NCBI GenBank assembly: GCA_013368375.1
Contig: JAACJP010000004.1
Span: 1,488,001-1,552,000 of the forward strand
DNA from: Tricholomella constricta
Taxonomy: Eukaryota > Basidiomycota > Agaricomycetes > Agaricales > Lyophyllaceae
Direction of reading: 5' to 3'
Length of the DNA stretch: 64,000 nucleotides
In this document: positions 43,960-56,482 of the stretch, one piece after another
How the letters are laid out: each line of letters begins with the position of its first letter
Numbering within the stretch: the first letter of the stretch is position 1
Notes under the pieces: generated by a model
The model's database searches: none
Told to the model about the DNA's origin: nothing
Seen by the model: the letters and a program-made list of their open reading frames with translations, nothing else
Program-made: the position numbers and the translations under genes

Positions 43960-44849
43960 ATGGTCAGGCGCATTGCGTCGCAGGTGCACCAGCAGGTTTC
44001 GCGTTTAATGCGCGGGGACTACATCAAACGCCAGCCTGCGTGGTTCCAAGCCGTCCTCGACTACCCACCCCTTCCTCTCCCTCCAAAAGCACCACCTGCA
44101 CGTACGGCTTACGACCAGCCATCCAAATCTCCCAAGACCTCTCGCCCTAGAGCATACGACCCCAAGCCTTTGCCTATCGCCTATCTGGAGGACAAAATTC
44201 GTCGTCAATTCTTCCGCGACCATCCTTTCGAAGCGTTTCGCCCAGCTACCCTCGTTGAAGGTGCTGGCGTCGAGGATGCGCATTCCATCTATGGAAAGGC
44301 ATGGACACGGCTGAGACAGAGGGGCAGGAACCCAACACCCGAAGAGTACGTTCTTCTCGCTCTTTTTACGCGTTCCTCCATTGTCTTACAATGTCTGCAA
44401 GTGCCATCCGGTTTACGCTGAACCTGCACGAACACCATGACAAACCCCTTGCGGAGGCCTATACCACGGCTGTCGCTCAGTTCCGTGCCCTTCGTTCAGA
44501 ACATCATATTGCGACAAAAATTGCTGTTATGGAAGCTGAGTATCTCGGTGCGGTCTTCTCAAGAGGTGAAATTGCGCATGCGTTCGAAAAAGAGAAGAGG
44601 GGTCTTGTGACGTTCGAGAGGCGAGAGGAGTTGGATGAAGGAGCGATAGCGGCGCGGAAACGGTGGAAGGCAGTTGTGGAAAGAAACGAGGGCGTTAAAG
44701 AGTGGACAAAGGGCGAGGAATATGTCAGGCTATGGAAAGAAGGAGTCCGACCGACGTATGCACCGGTCCTCACACAGCCGCTCAACATCGAGCCAACACC
44801 AGAGGAAATTTCCCAGTCTGCGGACTTTGTGCAAATCCAGAAATCATAG
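43960..44849 (+). CDS. RSM25: Mitochondrial small-subunit ribosomal protein mS23 (RSM25)
   Basis: Exons 43960..44345 and 44402..44849 give 277 residues. MVRRIASQVHQQVSRLMRGD, then KRQPAWFQAVLDYPPLPLPP, is the characteristic start of fungal Rsm25/mS23. FFRDHPFEAFRPATLVEG and a long charged helical C-terminus (YLGAVFSRGEIAHAFEKEKR) follow. The protein belongs to the mitoribosomal small subunit. The start at ATG 43960 is chosen because it gives the family N-terminus, which is itself basic and import-competent. The gene begins only about 110 bases after the stop of the acyl-CoA-ligase-like gene on the same strand. Confidence 0.82.
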
Positions 44850-44951
44850 AATATCCATATTCGACTCTACTACCGCCATTTAATGTATTGACTTCACTTC
44901 TCGAGGGTTCAAAAAAATCATGATAGCAGCGAACGATAGCGTACAAGAAAG

Positions 44952-46749
44952 CTACGATGACACCTTCACCACCCGCGACTGAGCTGCCTGTGCAGCGTTC
45001 ATCCCCATCCATGTCTTCTCCACCAAGCCCAGCAGTTTCTGCATGTCAGAACTCCAGTCGTTCATCACGTCCTCTGCACTTCGCTTGCTCCTGAAGCTGA
45101 CGATCCCAGCAGGGCGATCAATACGTGCCCATATTGTTCCAGAAACGACGAGTCGTGCAAGAGTCTCCTCTGTCTCTGGTAAAGTAAGGTCAAGGAGGGA
45201 CGTCAGCCGCGTCAGCGTTATTCGGGTGTAATATTGGGCGACAACGCGGATATTCTGGGTGAAGCGGGGTTGTGAGCGCAAGCACAAGATAGAATCTCAA
45301 CCTTGGGCACGACGTACATGCTCGATGACGCGTGTGTGGAGATCTTCCCACCGTTTTTCTGAACTGAAAACAGGAGTTTTCCGGAGGAACTCGCCATAGA
45401 TGGTTTCTATCCCCGGCCATCTCATGAGCTCGCGTGTGGTGAAACACTTCACGAGGTTACTATAGAAGACCTCAGATGTCGTTGACGGGAGCGCGACGTT
45501 TCTAGATACTCACTAATGAAGTTCCAGTTTGGTCAGAGCCGGATCGACAAATAGATGGTGTAGCATATCGGATTGCTCGTTGTTGTGAGGGGCAAGAACG
45601 ACATAGTAAACGATATGTTCAAGAGCCTGGTAATATGCATAAGATTGAGAGCGCGAAATGGTGAGATTCATACCGCCTTGCCCTTATCCTCCGTGTCGTC
45701 CTTGATGGAAGGGGTCTCCCAAACCTTGTAGTAATATTTGGCAACATCCAGATAATTGTTTTGATGAAGGGCATGTTGAATCATTAGGTCGTAGTACTTC
45801 AGTTTAAGGTCCTGTGAAATGGCTGTCAATCCCTTATCTAGGTCGGAAATATGAAGAGCGCACCTCATTGTCCTTCTCTTTCAAAAACTCTTCGTTGACT
45901 TTCCTACCACCGACTCGGACCTTCACCCATTCGGCCTCCCCGCCTCCCAGAGCGTCCTTGCCATCCTTGCCATGTTCCGCGTCCTTTTGCCGCGCAACAG
46001 CTATCAGAAGTCGCATTTGCTCCAGAATGAACTCTGTCTTTTCCCGGCGGTCCATAGAAGAATAGGTCTCGACTTGTAGGTCGGAAAGAAGGTCGGACGC
46101 AGTTTGTAGCGATTCCTTCTGGGCAGCTGGTGTTGATGTCGCGGCAGTCGAAAGGCCTTCATGGTAATGTGCAAGCAGAAGCGTGACACGAGCGCGAGGA
46201 GTCTCCAAGAAGATCTGTGGAGGATTTGAGCATAGTTTTCAGTCATTATGGAGATGTCATACCTTGCCCTCTGTGACTCCCCGAAGTGTCTCTACCAGTT
46301 CGAGCCACTTCTCCATACCATGTGCCTGCTTGATCTTGTCCAGCCATCCCATAGACAGTTCAACTATCGCCTGAACAGCTGATTTTAGTTGGCCGTGTTT
46401 CTTGCTCAATAGGGTGATGGTGGAATTGAGAAGATTGAAGTCCCGGGCTTCGTAGCAATGTTCGATGGCGGCTTTCACTAGCCTGGTCGTCGAATTCAAG
46501 TCAGCAGCCTACAATGGTTTAGAGTCACAGGATATTATAAGATATATCGGGCTCACATTTCTAGTTTGCTTTTCGAAAGCGAATATCTTGTCGAGCGCTT
46601 CCTGAAGCTTCCCCGACTACGCATGCATGAGTAGCCTGAAAAGACCAAGAAAAAGGGAGTTGAAAGACCTTTACAGCGACTGCAGCCTCTGGGAGAAGGG
46701 TATCGACCTCGAGTGTAAAGTCTTTCTCCTGTTTCTTGTTGTCGGACAT
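44952..46749 (-). CDS. RPN5: 26S proteasome regulatory lid subunit RPN5 (PSMD12)
   Basis: Eight exons (46749..46669, 46616..46557, 46508..46263, 46214..45864, 45811..45674, 45626..45514, 45459..45318, 45254..44952) give 477 residues. [20 protein letters not shown] and [19 protein letters not shown] open the TPR-like helical repeat region. [20 protein letters not shown] and [20 protein letters not shown] are strong Rpn5 blocks. The C-terminal PCI domain has [32 protein letters not shown] and a final helix [13 protein letters not shown]. Rpn5 is a scaffold of the 19S lid. All introns are short GT-AG; the product length is that of the family. Confidence 0.92.
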
Positions 46750-46988
46750 GATGAAGTTGTAGGATGGCGAGGTGAGTGTCCTTTGCATCCAATCTGAGTG
46801 ACGCGTCGCCGTGTTGTTGTTCCGTGTTTGTTCCTTCCACTTCGGGATCCATGTTTCGACTACTTCAGGCTGGCTCACCTTCACGTCTGGGTCCTCACGT
46901 TCATTATCACAAGTGGAGTCAAAAACATCCTATTATTTAGTGCCAGCACGGTACATGTAAGTAAGCATGACGTCGTAACAGCAAATGA

Positions 46989-49481
46989 TCAGTCACGGAC
47001 TTCGACGACGAGAGTCTCCAAAGGAATGTCCGAGTCCACGGTTGGCTCAGCCGAGGGAGTTGACGGTACCTGTTTAGGAGGCTCCTTATATTTCCATCGG
47101 ATTCGAGCAGCGGCCATATGAAGAATGCGTGAAGGAAGCGATAAAGGATAGAAGATGAAGAGCTTGTAGGCCAACGAGAAAAGACCGAGAATGGATGGTA
47201 GGAAAAAGAGCGGTGAGTAGGAACGGCGAGAAGGCGCCCTTGCAAATGTCGAAGGAGTGAGTAGTGCTTGAACGGATCGGGTTATGATATCGGATGGGTG
47301 TGCATCCACGGGCTTTGCTGGGGCTGCATCGACCTCTCGGTTTACCAGGATCGTGATGGCTTCTATGCTAGCCTCGGCAGTCGAGGGAGTAGCATCGACG
47401 AGGGCTGATGCATAGTTTGGCTGAGCCTGAACCACCTGGCTCATATAAGTCGTGGAGACTTGGACGGAATTGTTGCGCATACGGGGAAACACGTGTACGC
47501 CACGGTCGACAGTTTTGATAACAGCATCGACGCTCTTTTCAAAGGTCTCTGGACGCAGTGCTTGAGTCATGTCCGAAGCGAATTGCCTCTCAAGCAGGCG
47601 AATGCCTTGCAGGTGTGGGAGGAGCTCCGAGACCCTCTGCCAATTTCGAGCGTTAGCCTCGATGAAACCAGGGCGATTCTTTTCTTGGAACCATTTTAAG
47701 GTTTCTAGGTGGGGCGCTAGATGGCTGAGAAGAATGGCGACGTGGAGCGGATCGTCGATCCATGAATGCCCGACGTGAAGCCGCAGGAGCGATTTGGATG
47801 ATGCCCGACGCGAATTGAGGATATCTGCGCTTCCTCCCTTGGCGTCGACGACAGTTGCAAGAGTGTGCAGATTCCTGCAGCTGCTTATGAGATAGGCGAC
47901 GGTGACCAGCGTTATCTTTGGTGCCCCTGTCGCAGAGGGGAACCGGGCCAAGGGGCACAGCTTTAGCACCTCGAGGTTGGTGCATGCCTTTGCGATGCAC
48001 TCCACATCTGCGTTCGTGAAGATGACGGACTCGGGGAGGTCAATGTCCAGGCGAGTCAGATGGGGAAGATATGTGAAACAATCCAATGAGAGTCGACCTG
48101 ATGCTGGCTCAGCTCTGGACGTTGCACGGACGAGGTCCATGAAGCGAGAGGAGCCAGTAGCCGTGACTCTCAAAGATTGCAGCGAATCTCCGAACTTCTC
48201 GCAAATCATGGCGGAGAGATCGTGCCAATCTGCCCTGTCAGGAGGGTCTTCAATGACAAGATCGAGCTGTGTCAAGGGGCTCGTGAGGTGCTTGACGAAG
48301 ACAGCAATGTTCGACACATCGCCTGTAAGGTGGAGTTTACGCATTTGCGCAAAGGATCCTTTGGAGCTCAAGTCGCCAGTCAGACGGAGGGCAGACTTCC
48401 GAATCAAGGAGAAGTCAATTTCATCCTCAGAGAAAACCCCACTATCTGTCGACATCACGGAACTTGGGGTCGAGTCGCCAGACCGAAGGCGCAGCTCGTC
48501 GAAAAAGCCCTCGACAGCGATCACCGACCTTCCGGTGAGATCGAGCCGCAACGTCTTGAGTTGTGGCAACGATGCAATCCATCGTCCAACACCAGGCGCT
48601 AGGGCTCCGGGTGCGACCAGCACTACCTTCTCCAATGCAACTTGGCGTCCGAGTAACTCGGTGAAGGAATCGGGAAGGCTGGTCGGTGAGATAAATGAAA
48701 ATGAAGTGAGTTTGGTCCGGTTCGAGAGGTCGGCGAGGAAGGTGTCGAGCTGTGGGAACTTTGTTCCGATCTCCAGGTTCACGGCGCGAAGTTCGGGGTT
48801 GAGGAAGAGGGAGCAGCGGGCAAGGCCGGCTGGTGTCTCCGCCTTCCAGTTCAACTCGACGAGGTGGGGAAGGAAATACGAGCGTGGGCGAGAGTCTTCC
48901 AATACTGCGAAAATGGAAGCGGCCACGTTGTTTGTATTTTCGTTATAACTGATTTGGCGGACCCGTTCACTGTACTTCAGAACGGATTTCCAGTCTTCTT
49001 CTGTGGGCATCTTTACCTGCAGAACAAGAGGTACTTGGATTAATATGACCAACAATTACATAGGTATGAAACTTACGAAGCCCATGCCCGGCTTACGGGC
49101 TTTCTTCAACAAATGCCCTGGAAATTGCCAAAGAATAGGCACAAGAGAATCCAAATCTCTCCACAGCACGTTAAGAGCGGGCTCGCACATAGCGCGGCAA
49201 GTGCGTGCCAATCTCGAAAGCATACGTTTACCATTGGGGGCATCGAGGATAGCTTCGAAGAGTTTGGTGGTCGCGTCAGGATCGCGGAGGATGATGGGCT
49301 GCATTCTTTGTTCGTATACGGCGTAGGGTTGATACGAAGAGCAGGCCCCACTTTTGTTCTGGCTTTTGAGGCTAGATGAGCTGCTGAAGCTGCGAAGACT
49401 CTGGTGAAGGCTCGGGCGACGGGAGAGACGAAGCGAAGTCACAGAGGATAAAGCTGCGTTCAGTAATGAACCAAGAGGCAT
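46989..49481 (-). CDS. F-box/leucine-rich-repeat-like protein with C-terminal hydrophobic segment
   Basis: Exons 49481..49077 and 49016..46989 give 810 residues. After a Ser-rich N-terminus, LFEAILDAPNGKRMLSRLAR and CRAMCEPALNVLWRDLDSLV resemble the F-box helices common in agaricomycetes. The centre contains regularly spaced LRR-like units (LPQLKTLRLDLTGRS, FAQMRKLHLTGDVSN, LPHLTRLDIDLPESV, CTNLEVLKLCPLARF). F-box/LRR proteins are SCF ubiquitin-ligase receptors; the target is unknown. A C-terminal hydrophobic stretch (PLFFLPSILGLFSLAYKLFI) is unusual and could anchor the protein in a membrane. Such families are expanded and fast-evolving in mushrooms. Confidence 0.75.
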
Positions 49482-50018
49482 GAAAAGTTGATATCTACGG
49501 CGTTAGGTATATAACGAAAACGCTGCGCAGCGAACGCGCGGGACACGCAAGCTCTCCTCACCACGCGCATGAGGTCTTCTCGCTTGCAGGTCGATCGGCG
49601 CGAGTTGATGCCTTGATTCGAAGTGGCTCAAGGAGTAGGGCACGCAAGGTAAACGAGGCCTTTCCACCAGAGACGGAAGGGCTTGCATGGCTGAGACGCA
49701 TAAGTGACACAATCACCTCCGTAATCAAATCTGTCAGAGAAGACGGGAAATGAAAGCCGACTGGGCTGGTATCTTGAGTTCGGTGGCTTGTCAGTGCCTT
49801 GCTTCGTGAGGCTTCCTCACGCCGACTAAACACGCGGCTCACGTGAAACGAAGACATGCGGTAATGAGCATAAATTATGCTTCAACCGGCGGTTGTTATG
49901 AACATACCTTTATGAAACATATTCAACCCTGAGGCAAGGACGTAAAATCAAACGAAGGACATAAAACGCACACTTGACTTATCGACACCATGACTTCATA
50001 TGGGTCCATGACTTGGCC
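49482..50018. other. Intergenic region between SLD2 and F-box gene
   Basis: About 540 bases lie downstream of SLD2 and upstream of the F-box/LRR gene on the minus strand. A 99-codon minus-strand frame (about 49558-49857) starts with a real ATG next to a CACGTGA box but has no recognisable relatives or splice signals; it may be a leader segment. A TATATAACG element at 49508-49516 is close to the F-box ATG. Confidence 0.45.
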
Positions 50019-51729
50019 CTACAATTCCCCCACTTCCCAAGGGACGGGCTCTCCCTCCCAATCGTCCTCGCCCTCCGTATCTCTCCTGGTCTCCTCTTCT
50101 CTAGCTTGCCTCATATCGTCCTCACCAACATCCCAAATTTCCCCTCCTTTGTCGGGGTCATAACGGGTCGTCCGTCGGCCAAAGACCAATCCCTGAACCA
50201 CGCGTTCCTCCCGTAAATTGCGTGCTTTTGACTCCGTGGATTCTAACGCCAACACGTGACGAAGTTTGTCGGGGAGATCGACGTCAAACTTGCCCTCTAA
50301 CTCGACGTCTGAAGGAAGCGATGTCTCATGGCCACGAGGCGCAACACGACGTGAATATCCCAGTATCGGGTCCGGATCCAAATCGAGGTCATATTCTCCT
50401 CGACCTGTAGTCGATGCCGTGGAGTGCGGTCGGTTCTGCCTCCGATCGACTATTCTTACATTGGCTTTCAATGTATCGGAGTCATCCTCGTCTTCTTCGC
50501 TTTCGTCATGAAATTCATCCTGGTGAGTGGTGGTCTTTGCCTTCTTCCGTCCGGTGAGCACCACCCTTCCCTTCCCTCTCGCGTTCGTATATTGTTTGGA
50601 TTGATGGGCGGAAGAATCGGCTGGGGGTGGTGATGGTGGAAGGAGAGATGGGCCCGCTGAAGGTGACTGAGGGATATCCAAAGCATGTGTTTCCTCTATA
50701 TCAGATAAAGCTCGTTTGGCAACCATTCTCTTCTCTGTTTGATCAGTTATGGAAATGTGCGCGGATCCAGTAGCAGCAGGCGCCGCGGATGATTTGAATG
50801 GTGCTGCTTTATGCTTGCTCTTTTTCACCCTTGTGTCGACGCTATTTAGGTCCCAATCTGCGTCTTCGTCAAGCCCACCTAACGATTTCCCTCCGAAGAG
50901 CCCACGAGCTGTGGTGCTTTTCGTTCGCGCTATAGGTGCCTTGCCGTTCATGGATCCAACACTTTTTGATTCGTCGAACAAAAGCTTGAACGACTTACCG
51001 CCTGCCGGCGCCTTGACAGGGGAGTCAGAGATGAATGAAGAATGAGTATCATGGTCTCCCTCGTCCTCGCTACTCGAGAAACCAGCAACAAGCTTTGTAA
51101 ATGGCAGGGTGGTTTGGGATCCAATGCGACGCCGCTTTCCTTTGTTTGGAGATGGTGACACTGGTTCGCCTCGAAGCCGTTTACGGGCCCGCGAGAGAGC
51201 GCTTGTTGCTGCAGGAGGTGAGCGCGGGGGTGTCACGGAGGAGGTCGAAGGCTTGCGAAAATCCAGGATTGGTAAAGGATCAACAGGAGGACCTTTGGAT
51301 TTGAATGGGCTCGTGGAAGACTTGAAATGTGATCTCGTGACTGACTCCTTTTCCTTTCCCTTGTTCTTCTGAGGTGAGAATGGATTGAAGCTCGAAAGAG
51401 GTGCAGTGGTCCCTATGGCGCGTGGTTGAATGATTAGGCTGGGTGGCTGGTGGCTGCGAGAGCGCGATCTCGGAGGAGTGGAGGGAGGGTCTGAGCTGGT
51501 ATGGGCCGATGTGAGTAACACAGGTTTGTTGGTCACCTTGGTTAGCTTCTTGTAGAGCCTGTACTTTTCGGCTGCGGGTGTGTTGGAATGAGCTCCAAGA
51601 AACTGACATGGGTGACTGACCGATTTCTGGCTGAAGCTTTATGTCCTGTATAGTGGGATCGCGTGCATTAGTAGCCCTGAAGGAGCGTTCCCAAGCTTTA
51701 ATATCAGCCTTGACGGTCGACACGTCCAT
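50019..51729 (-). CDS. SLD2: DNA replication initiation regulator SLD2/DRC1
   Basis: Exons 51729..51621 and 51571..50019 give 553 residues. The N-terminal VKADIKAWERSFRATNARDP, then TIQDIKLQPEIAEKYRLYKK, is the conserved Sld2 (RecQL4 N-terminal-like) segment. The rest is low-complexity with many SP/TP CDK-type sites (FNPFSPQK, SVTPPRSPP, EPVSPSPNKGK, ISDSPVKAP). Constrained C-terminal blocks are KANVRIVDRRQNRP, LDPDPILGYSRRV and LEGKFDVDLPDKLRHVLALE. CDK-phosphorylated Sld2 bridges Dpb11 and the origin complex at S-phase entry. The spliced N-terminus is essential to the call; the second exon alone has no family start. Confidence 0.88.
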
Positions 51730-51847
51730 GAAAGTCGAGAGCAGAGGGGAACGGTCACGTTTCGGACAATGGGCACGTCGCCGCGTCAACACGGCCAAAT
51801 ACGGATTTGAACCTTCGGCTGACGTTGGGAGGTGCGTTGTCCGACAA
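51730..51847. promoter_or_regulatory. Short divergent promoter, SLD2 / disordered-protein gene
   Basis: Only 118 bases separate the ATGs at 51729 (minus) and 51848 (plus), so both genes must share core promoter DNA. The segment contains GTCACGTTTCGG and CGCCGCGTCAAC, GC-rich strings near but not matching MCB/SCB consensus sites, and no TATA box. Confidence 0.5.
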
Positions 51848-54124
51848 ATGTACGCCACTCGTCCTCGCGATAGCATTCTCGACCTCTTCGACCCACTGGT
51901 GTCGCCCGTGCCATCCCACGATGCCCCCGACCCCGACTCCGACAAGGAGAACTCCAACCCGCCTCGCCACTACGACTGTTCCATGACCGACGCATTTTTC
52001 CGACGCACTTTGAAGCAGCCTAGTCCTGTGGTGCTCAAACGTCGACTCATTGATATCGGAGACATGACGACTGAGGATCCATCGATGCTTTCCATGCTCA
52101 TCGATGAGGAGGAGCTTGACGATAGCATGTGTGACGAAAACGATACGATGACCCTTCCCCCGCTCCCTGCGGCAACCCCTGCTCGCGTCGTGCTCGCAAG
52201 CGCTGAACACGCCACACTATCCAACCCGAGCCCTCGTACCCCTTTGGGAGAAATATCTCTTGACCGTGACATCACTCCAATCGCTCGAACCAAGATGTAT
52301 AGACGACAAGCACCCTCCACTTTTTCCTCCTCCGGCTCTACGATACACCAATCTCCGGATAATTTGAGCATTGCATCTATTGCTAACGCAAACAATGCCA
52401 CTGCGGCTTCATTGGCAAGCCCAGGCCCTACGAACTCTTCCCCCAAATGTCACAACCTTATTCCCGAAGATCACGCCCCGAACACGAAACCGAACGACGT
52501 TGAAACGCCGCACATCACCATCTCTTCGACTGATGAACTCTCCAGCTCGCTATCTACCCTCCATCTCGATACCCCTACGGGGACTCCGCTGGAAGACACC
52601 TCGCACCCGTTCGCATCCCCGTTCTCTCAGTCCTCTGAAGAGTCACAATCCTATCTCCACGCTGGTTTGAGGGCCAATTCTTCATCAAAGACTTCGTCCC
52701 ATCATCCTAACCGTCGTTCAATGGACCTGTATTCATCTTTTCATATTCAACTTCAGTCTGAAGACGCTAGCTTTGACCTCTTGAACGACAAGATATCTTT
52801 TTTCACCTCTACAATCGGTACGGATTCGTTCTTGAATTCAATGGAGGAAGACGAGAGTTTCGACATGGTTGTTGAGGAGGCAAAGCTGCAAAAAGCAATT
52901 GAAAAAATTCAGCAGGTGGAAGCCCAGGAGAAAGGTATCATCTAATGCCAATCTCCATCGAGTCTTGTCCTAATCGAGCGCAACTTAGCTGGCAAAGATA
53001 TGGTTATGGACACGGAACAGCAGAGTAGGTCCCTCTTGTCCACTCTCTTCTGTTCCTTTGTTGACGTTGTATATATAGGTTCTATGCCCAATGCAGAGAT
53101 TGCTAATTCGACGCCCAGTCCTCCCCCGGCTACCACTCCCCCGAAGGTCACGTTCGAAACTTCTGCGTCTCTCACACCACCCAGGAGCTTAGGATCAAAT
53201 CCACCTGAATCACCTTCCTTCGTGTTTGGACAAGGCAAACATAAAGGTCGGTTTTTTTTCTCGAGGTGAATGACATGTCAATATCTACCCTCAGCGAAAG
53301 CGTCTGCCCTCAGTGAGGAGCCAATTATCGCCGCATCCGATTCCGTCACTGCGACTGTATGTTCCCCCATTCCACGTGAACAACCTGTCTGGAGTACAAA
53401 TGTGCACACTCCTGCACCGTCTGTTCGCGAAACTGCGCCTCCCCCTCCCGTTCCCGCCTTGCGGATCGTAAAGAGAGCAAAGCGAGCCGGTCACGAGAAA
53501 TCAAGTTCATCCAGTAGCGCGAGCTCAACCGAGACAGCCTCCGCTTCTCAGAAAGCCTTCAAAGCTGCCACCAGTCAGAAACCCACTGCGACCGCCATTG
53601 GAGCACCTCCCCCTATCGCAAGAAGGATGTCTACGACCACGCATAAAGTTGCTCCAGTACGCGTCGCTGGTGGGGGAGTTGCACCCGCAGCTTCCGCAGT
53701 AGTGATTCCTCCCCGGATGGGTACTGGACCCCGACGCGTGGCAATCGTTGACAGCCAGGCGAACACAATTAAGTCCAGGGCCGGCTTTGGAAACCCGAAG
53801 GTCGTGCCGCCTGCGAGCATGAGTGGTCCGAGGAGAGTCTTAGTGGCACCGTCTGTGCCCACCATGGCCACTGCAGCGCCGGTCCCAGCACTGAGCAAAG
53901 TCCCCGTAGCCAGCGGCCTCAAGGCTCCTGCGAAGTATGGAACTGGAGCTAGTGCGTCGGCACTCCCGCGGCCTGTGTCTAGGTTTCCTGGACCTTCATT
54001 GTCCGGGCTTGCCAGACCACGGCCAGCGGCTGAGGATGTTGCGAGTATGGGAAGTCGTATCGGGAATCAAGCTCATGCTGAACGGGCTGTTTCCTCCCGA
54101 CGTATGGCCTATGGCGGTCAATGA
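51848..54124 (+). CDS. Large disordered Ser/Pro/Ala-rich protein, unknown function
   Basis: Exons 51848..52934, 52989..53024, 53079..53246 and 53295..54124 give 706 residues. The conserved-looking N-terminus is ATRPRDSILDLFDPLVSPVP, then DPDSDKEN (a KEN-box-like sequence next to an acidic run), AFFRRTLKQPSPVVLKRRL and SPRTPLGEISLDRDITPI. Blocks LNDKISFFTSTIGTDSF and FDMVVEEAKLQKAIEKIQQV are helical. The C-terminus is Ala/Pro/Val-rich with repeated GPRRV motifs (TGPRRVAIVDSQ, SGPRRVLVAPS). A KEN box and many SP/TP sites beside SLD2 hint at a cell-cycle-regulated phosphoprotein, but this is only suggestion. Confidence 0.7.
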
Positions 54125-54793
54125 AGGTGAAATTACGCTTGGAGAAGAGGACCTATGATCGAGATCTGGCGTTTCCATGGAATGACATCGCATTTTATTC
54201 ACGCTTTCGTATATTCATACCAGCATACCAACAAAGGACCACATACATATCGCATACCTTACTTACCAGCTCAGTTTCTAAACCTGATTCGGCCGCAGAG
54301 CTGTCATGCCCATGACTGCTTTACAGCGAAAAACTGTGGTACTAGCCTTACGTCAACTTGACGGCGGGTCCTTTACGCAGCGTATGCGTCAAAGCTGGCT
54401 CGCTGGGATTATCCTCGTGCAGTTGAGCTTTGAATCTATCAAATGTAATATCAAGCTTCAAGCCACATAGATGACCCTGAGATGACCTTGGGCGCCCCAG
54501 CCCGCCGACGACAATTAGTAAGGTTGGGATCGGTTGCTCAATTATGAGTATAATGATTTGTCGTATTACATTAATACACTGAGAGTCGACTTCAAGTCTA
54601 TTTTTTTGATTGGGCCCAGCATGCCCACGATGTATTTTGAACATACCCACCTCCTCCTGGTATAGTCGGGGGACTAAAACTCAGACGAATTCAAGGACAG
54701 TTAAGAGGCAGTGTTTCGACTCCTTCGTGAACTCATGTCCAAAGCACGTTTTCGCCTGGGATAGGGCGGTCGTAGAGCTTCATTGAAAAGATG
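54125..54793. other. Convergent intergenic region
   Basis: About 670 bases lie between the disordered-protein stop and the apparent 3' end of the DUF6535 relic. No reading frame on either strand shows family resemblance. It may include decayed sequence belonging to the pseudogene. Confidence 0.4.
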
Positions 54794-56482
54794 CTACCCC
54801 TGTACATAATGGAGGACCGCACTCTGCTCAAAAGGCGGTATGAAATGTGCATAGTATATAATCGTGTTCAATATCAAGCCTTTAAGGCAAACCACATGCG
54901 AGGCGATATCAAACACTTCAGACACCGAGACAACGGACCAAGAACTACCATCGGCCTGTAGAATGAACAGGGCTCTTGAGACATAATCACTGTCTGGGCA
55001 TGATTGCGCATGTTGGGCAACGATCTGTCGGGCTTCGTATGGAGGAAAATATGAGAGTAGCTTGGACATGAAGTTGGTGATCCGGGCTTCGTTTAGGAGA
55101 ATTTGGAAGGACCATAATGATTGCATGAGTTCGTCTGTCGCAGAGGATGGGCAGGAAGGTCGGTTGCTCAGTTCAGCCTTGACGGCCGCGACGTCGTTCT
55201 AGAGCCTATAAACCAGGTCCCGATGGCCATGATACACCCAGAGCTGACATCAGGTGTCTGACCAGTCAGGTATCTTGCCACCTGTCGCTGCTCATTCCGC
55301 GGCTCCGAACTGGCCCAAGGATGCTTAACTCCGAGTTGGGTCAGCTCCTTCTCGAAAGAAGTCGCTGGGCAGAAATAATTGTCAAGAGGTCATCGAGAAC
55401 AAGGACATTGTCGACGACAGATAGTGTCCAAAGATAGGTTCATCATATTCAATGGATTCCAGCACAAGTAAGGCCTCGTCGTCAAACCAGTTCTCATTTT
55501 CATTATCGGGAATTCTCGGGCGCCGACAGTGGGAAGGTATTGACCAGATAGCCCTGAGGCATGGAGCAGCTGTTCTGAGCCGTTCCGGCGCATCTTGATA
55601 GCTTGAGAGATGAAGTTATTAGATGATGCGTGAATGACTCGAGGGTGTGACGAAACGCGTCCTCATCGCGAGCGTCGCGAGCATAGAACTTTTCCATGGC
55701 AGCCATCGACGAGCCTGTGAGACGGTAAGATGGTGAGCAATTTCGCGACGAAAGGGCCCACAGGTCCACCAACAGATAAATGAAAAGGGCGTCTGATTTG
55801 GACAATAATCGTAGAATATTGGGAGGACTGTGACGACGACGTACAGAGACGTGTAGGTGGCCAGAATGGCCATGCTCAGATCACCACCAATGAACGAATT
55901 CATCGAGAATATAGATTCGATCAAACCTGCAAAAAAGAAAAAAAGAAGGAAACATGTAAGAAAGTGGAATTTTCCACGACTGTCCTCATGCTGAAGCGTT
56001 GTAAGCCTTGGTATAGGTGTGCACGAATTCTAGCCCGCTTTTGAGGTGCAGGATGTTTTTGGTTTGAATTCAAATGATTTCGCGCTCATTGGTCGTCCAG
56101 AGCGAGTGCACAGGTCAAAATGAAGGCCAGGCTGAGAAACCACAAGGCGTATGTCGGCTGAAGAGGTGCAGGACCAGGAGACACGACGTCAGGCTGTGTG
56201 TTGTTGGCGAGGGCTGCCAATTGAAGGGTGCTGACCAAGGAGGGCGAGTGCGGATTTGTACAAGAAACGCGAGTGTACTGGCCGTAAAGAGGCCTGCCTG
56301 GCATCTGAGAGAGATCCTTCGGCAGACTTGATACGTACGAAAATCAACAGGGCATTATGTCGCCTCCAGTTCTCCGCCACGCTTGGTCTTGGCGGGCTGC
56401 TTCTGCGACGTAAACTGACGATGACTTGGCTGAGGCTGAGGCGAGGCTGTTCAGATTACCCACCACGGGCAGAAGGGACCAT
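54794..56482 (-). pseudogene. Degraded DUF6535-type membrane protein gene
   Basis: Reading down from an ATG at 56482, fragments of the DUF6535 family (multi-pass proteins abundant in mushrooms) follow each other in different frames. VYVAEAARQDQA is followed, one base out of phase, by VAENWRRHNALLIF. After a 41-nt intron comes AGLFTASTLAFLVQ, then out of phase again LVSTLQLAALANNTQPDVV and TYALWFLSLAFILTCALAL. At 56085-56087 the reading frame has TGA in the place of the Trp of the family QQWAR motif. The frame then stays open through PQKRARIRAHLYQGLQRFSM, FFAGLIESIFSMNSF and VVVTVLPIFYDYCPNQTPFS. The C-terminal portion reaches about 54794. Two frameshifts plus a nonsense codon argue for a pseudogene. 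Confidence 0.7.

Noticed and set aside
47902..48948. A 348-codon plus-strand open frame
   Set aside because: It is the antisense shadow of the large LRR-like exon; its translation is Arg/Ser-rich with no domain and no splice context.
49558..49857. A 99-codon minus-strand frame starting at an ATG beside CACGTGA
   Set aside because: No family resemblance, no conserved motif and position in the F-box gene leader; kept only as an intergenic note.
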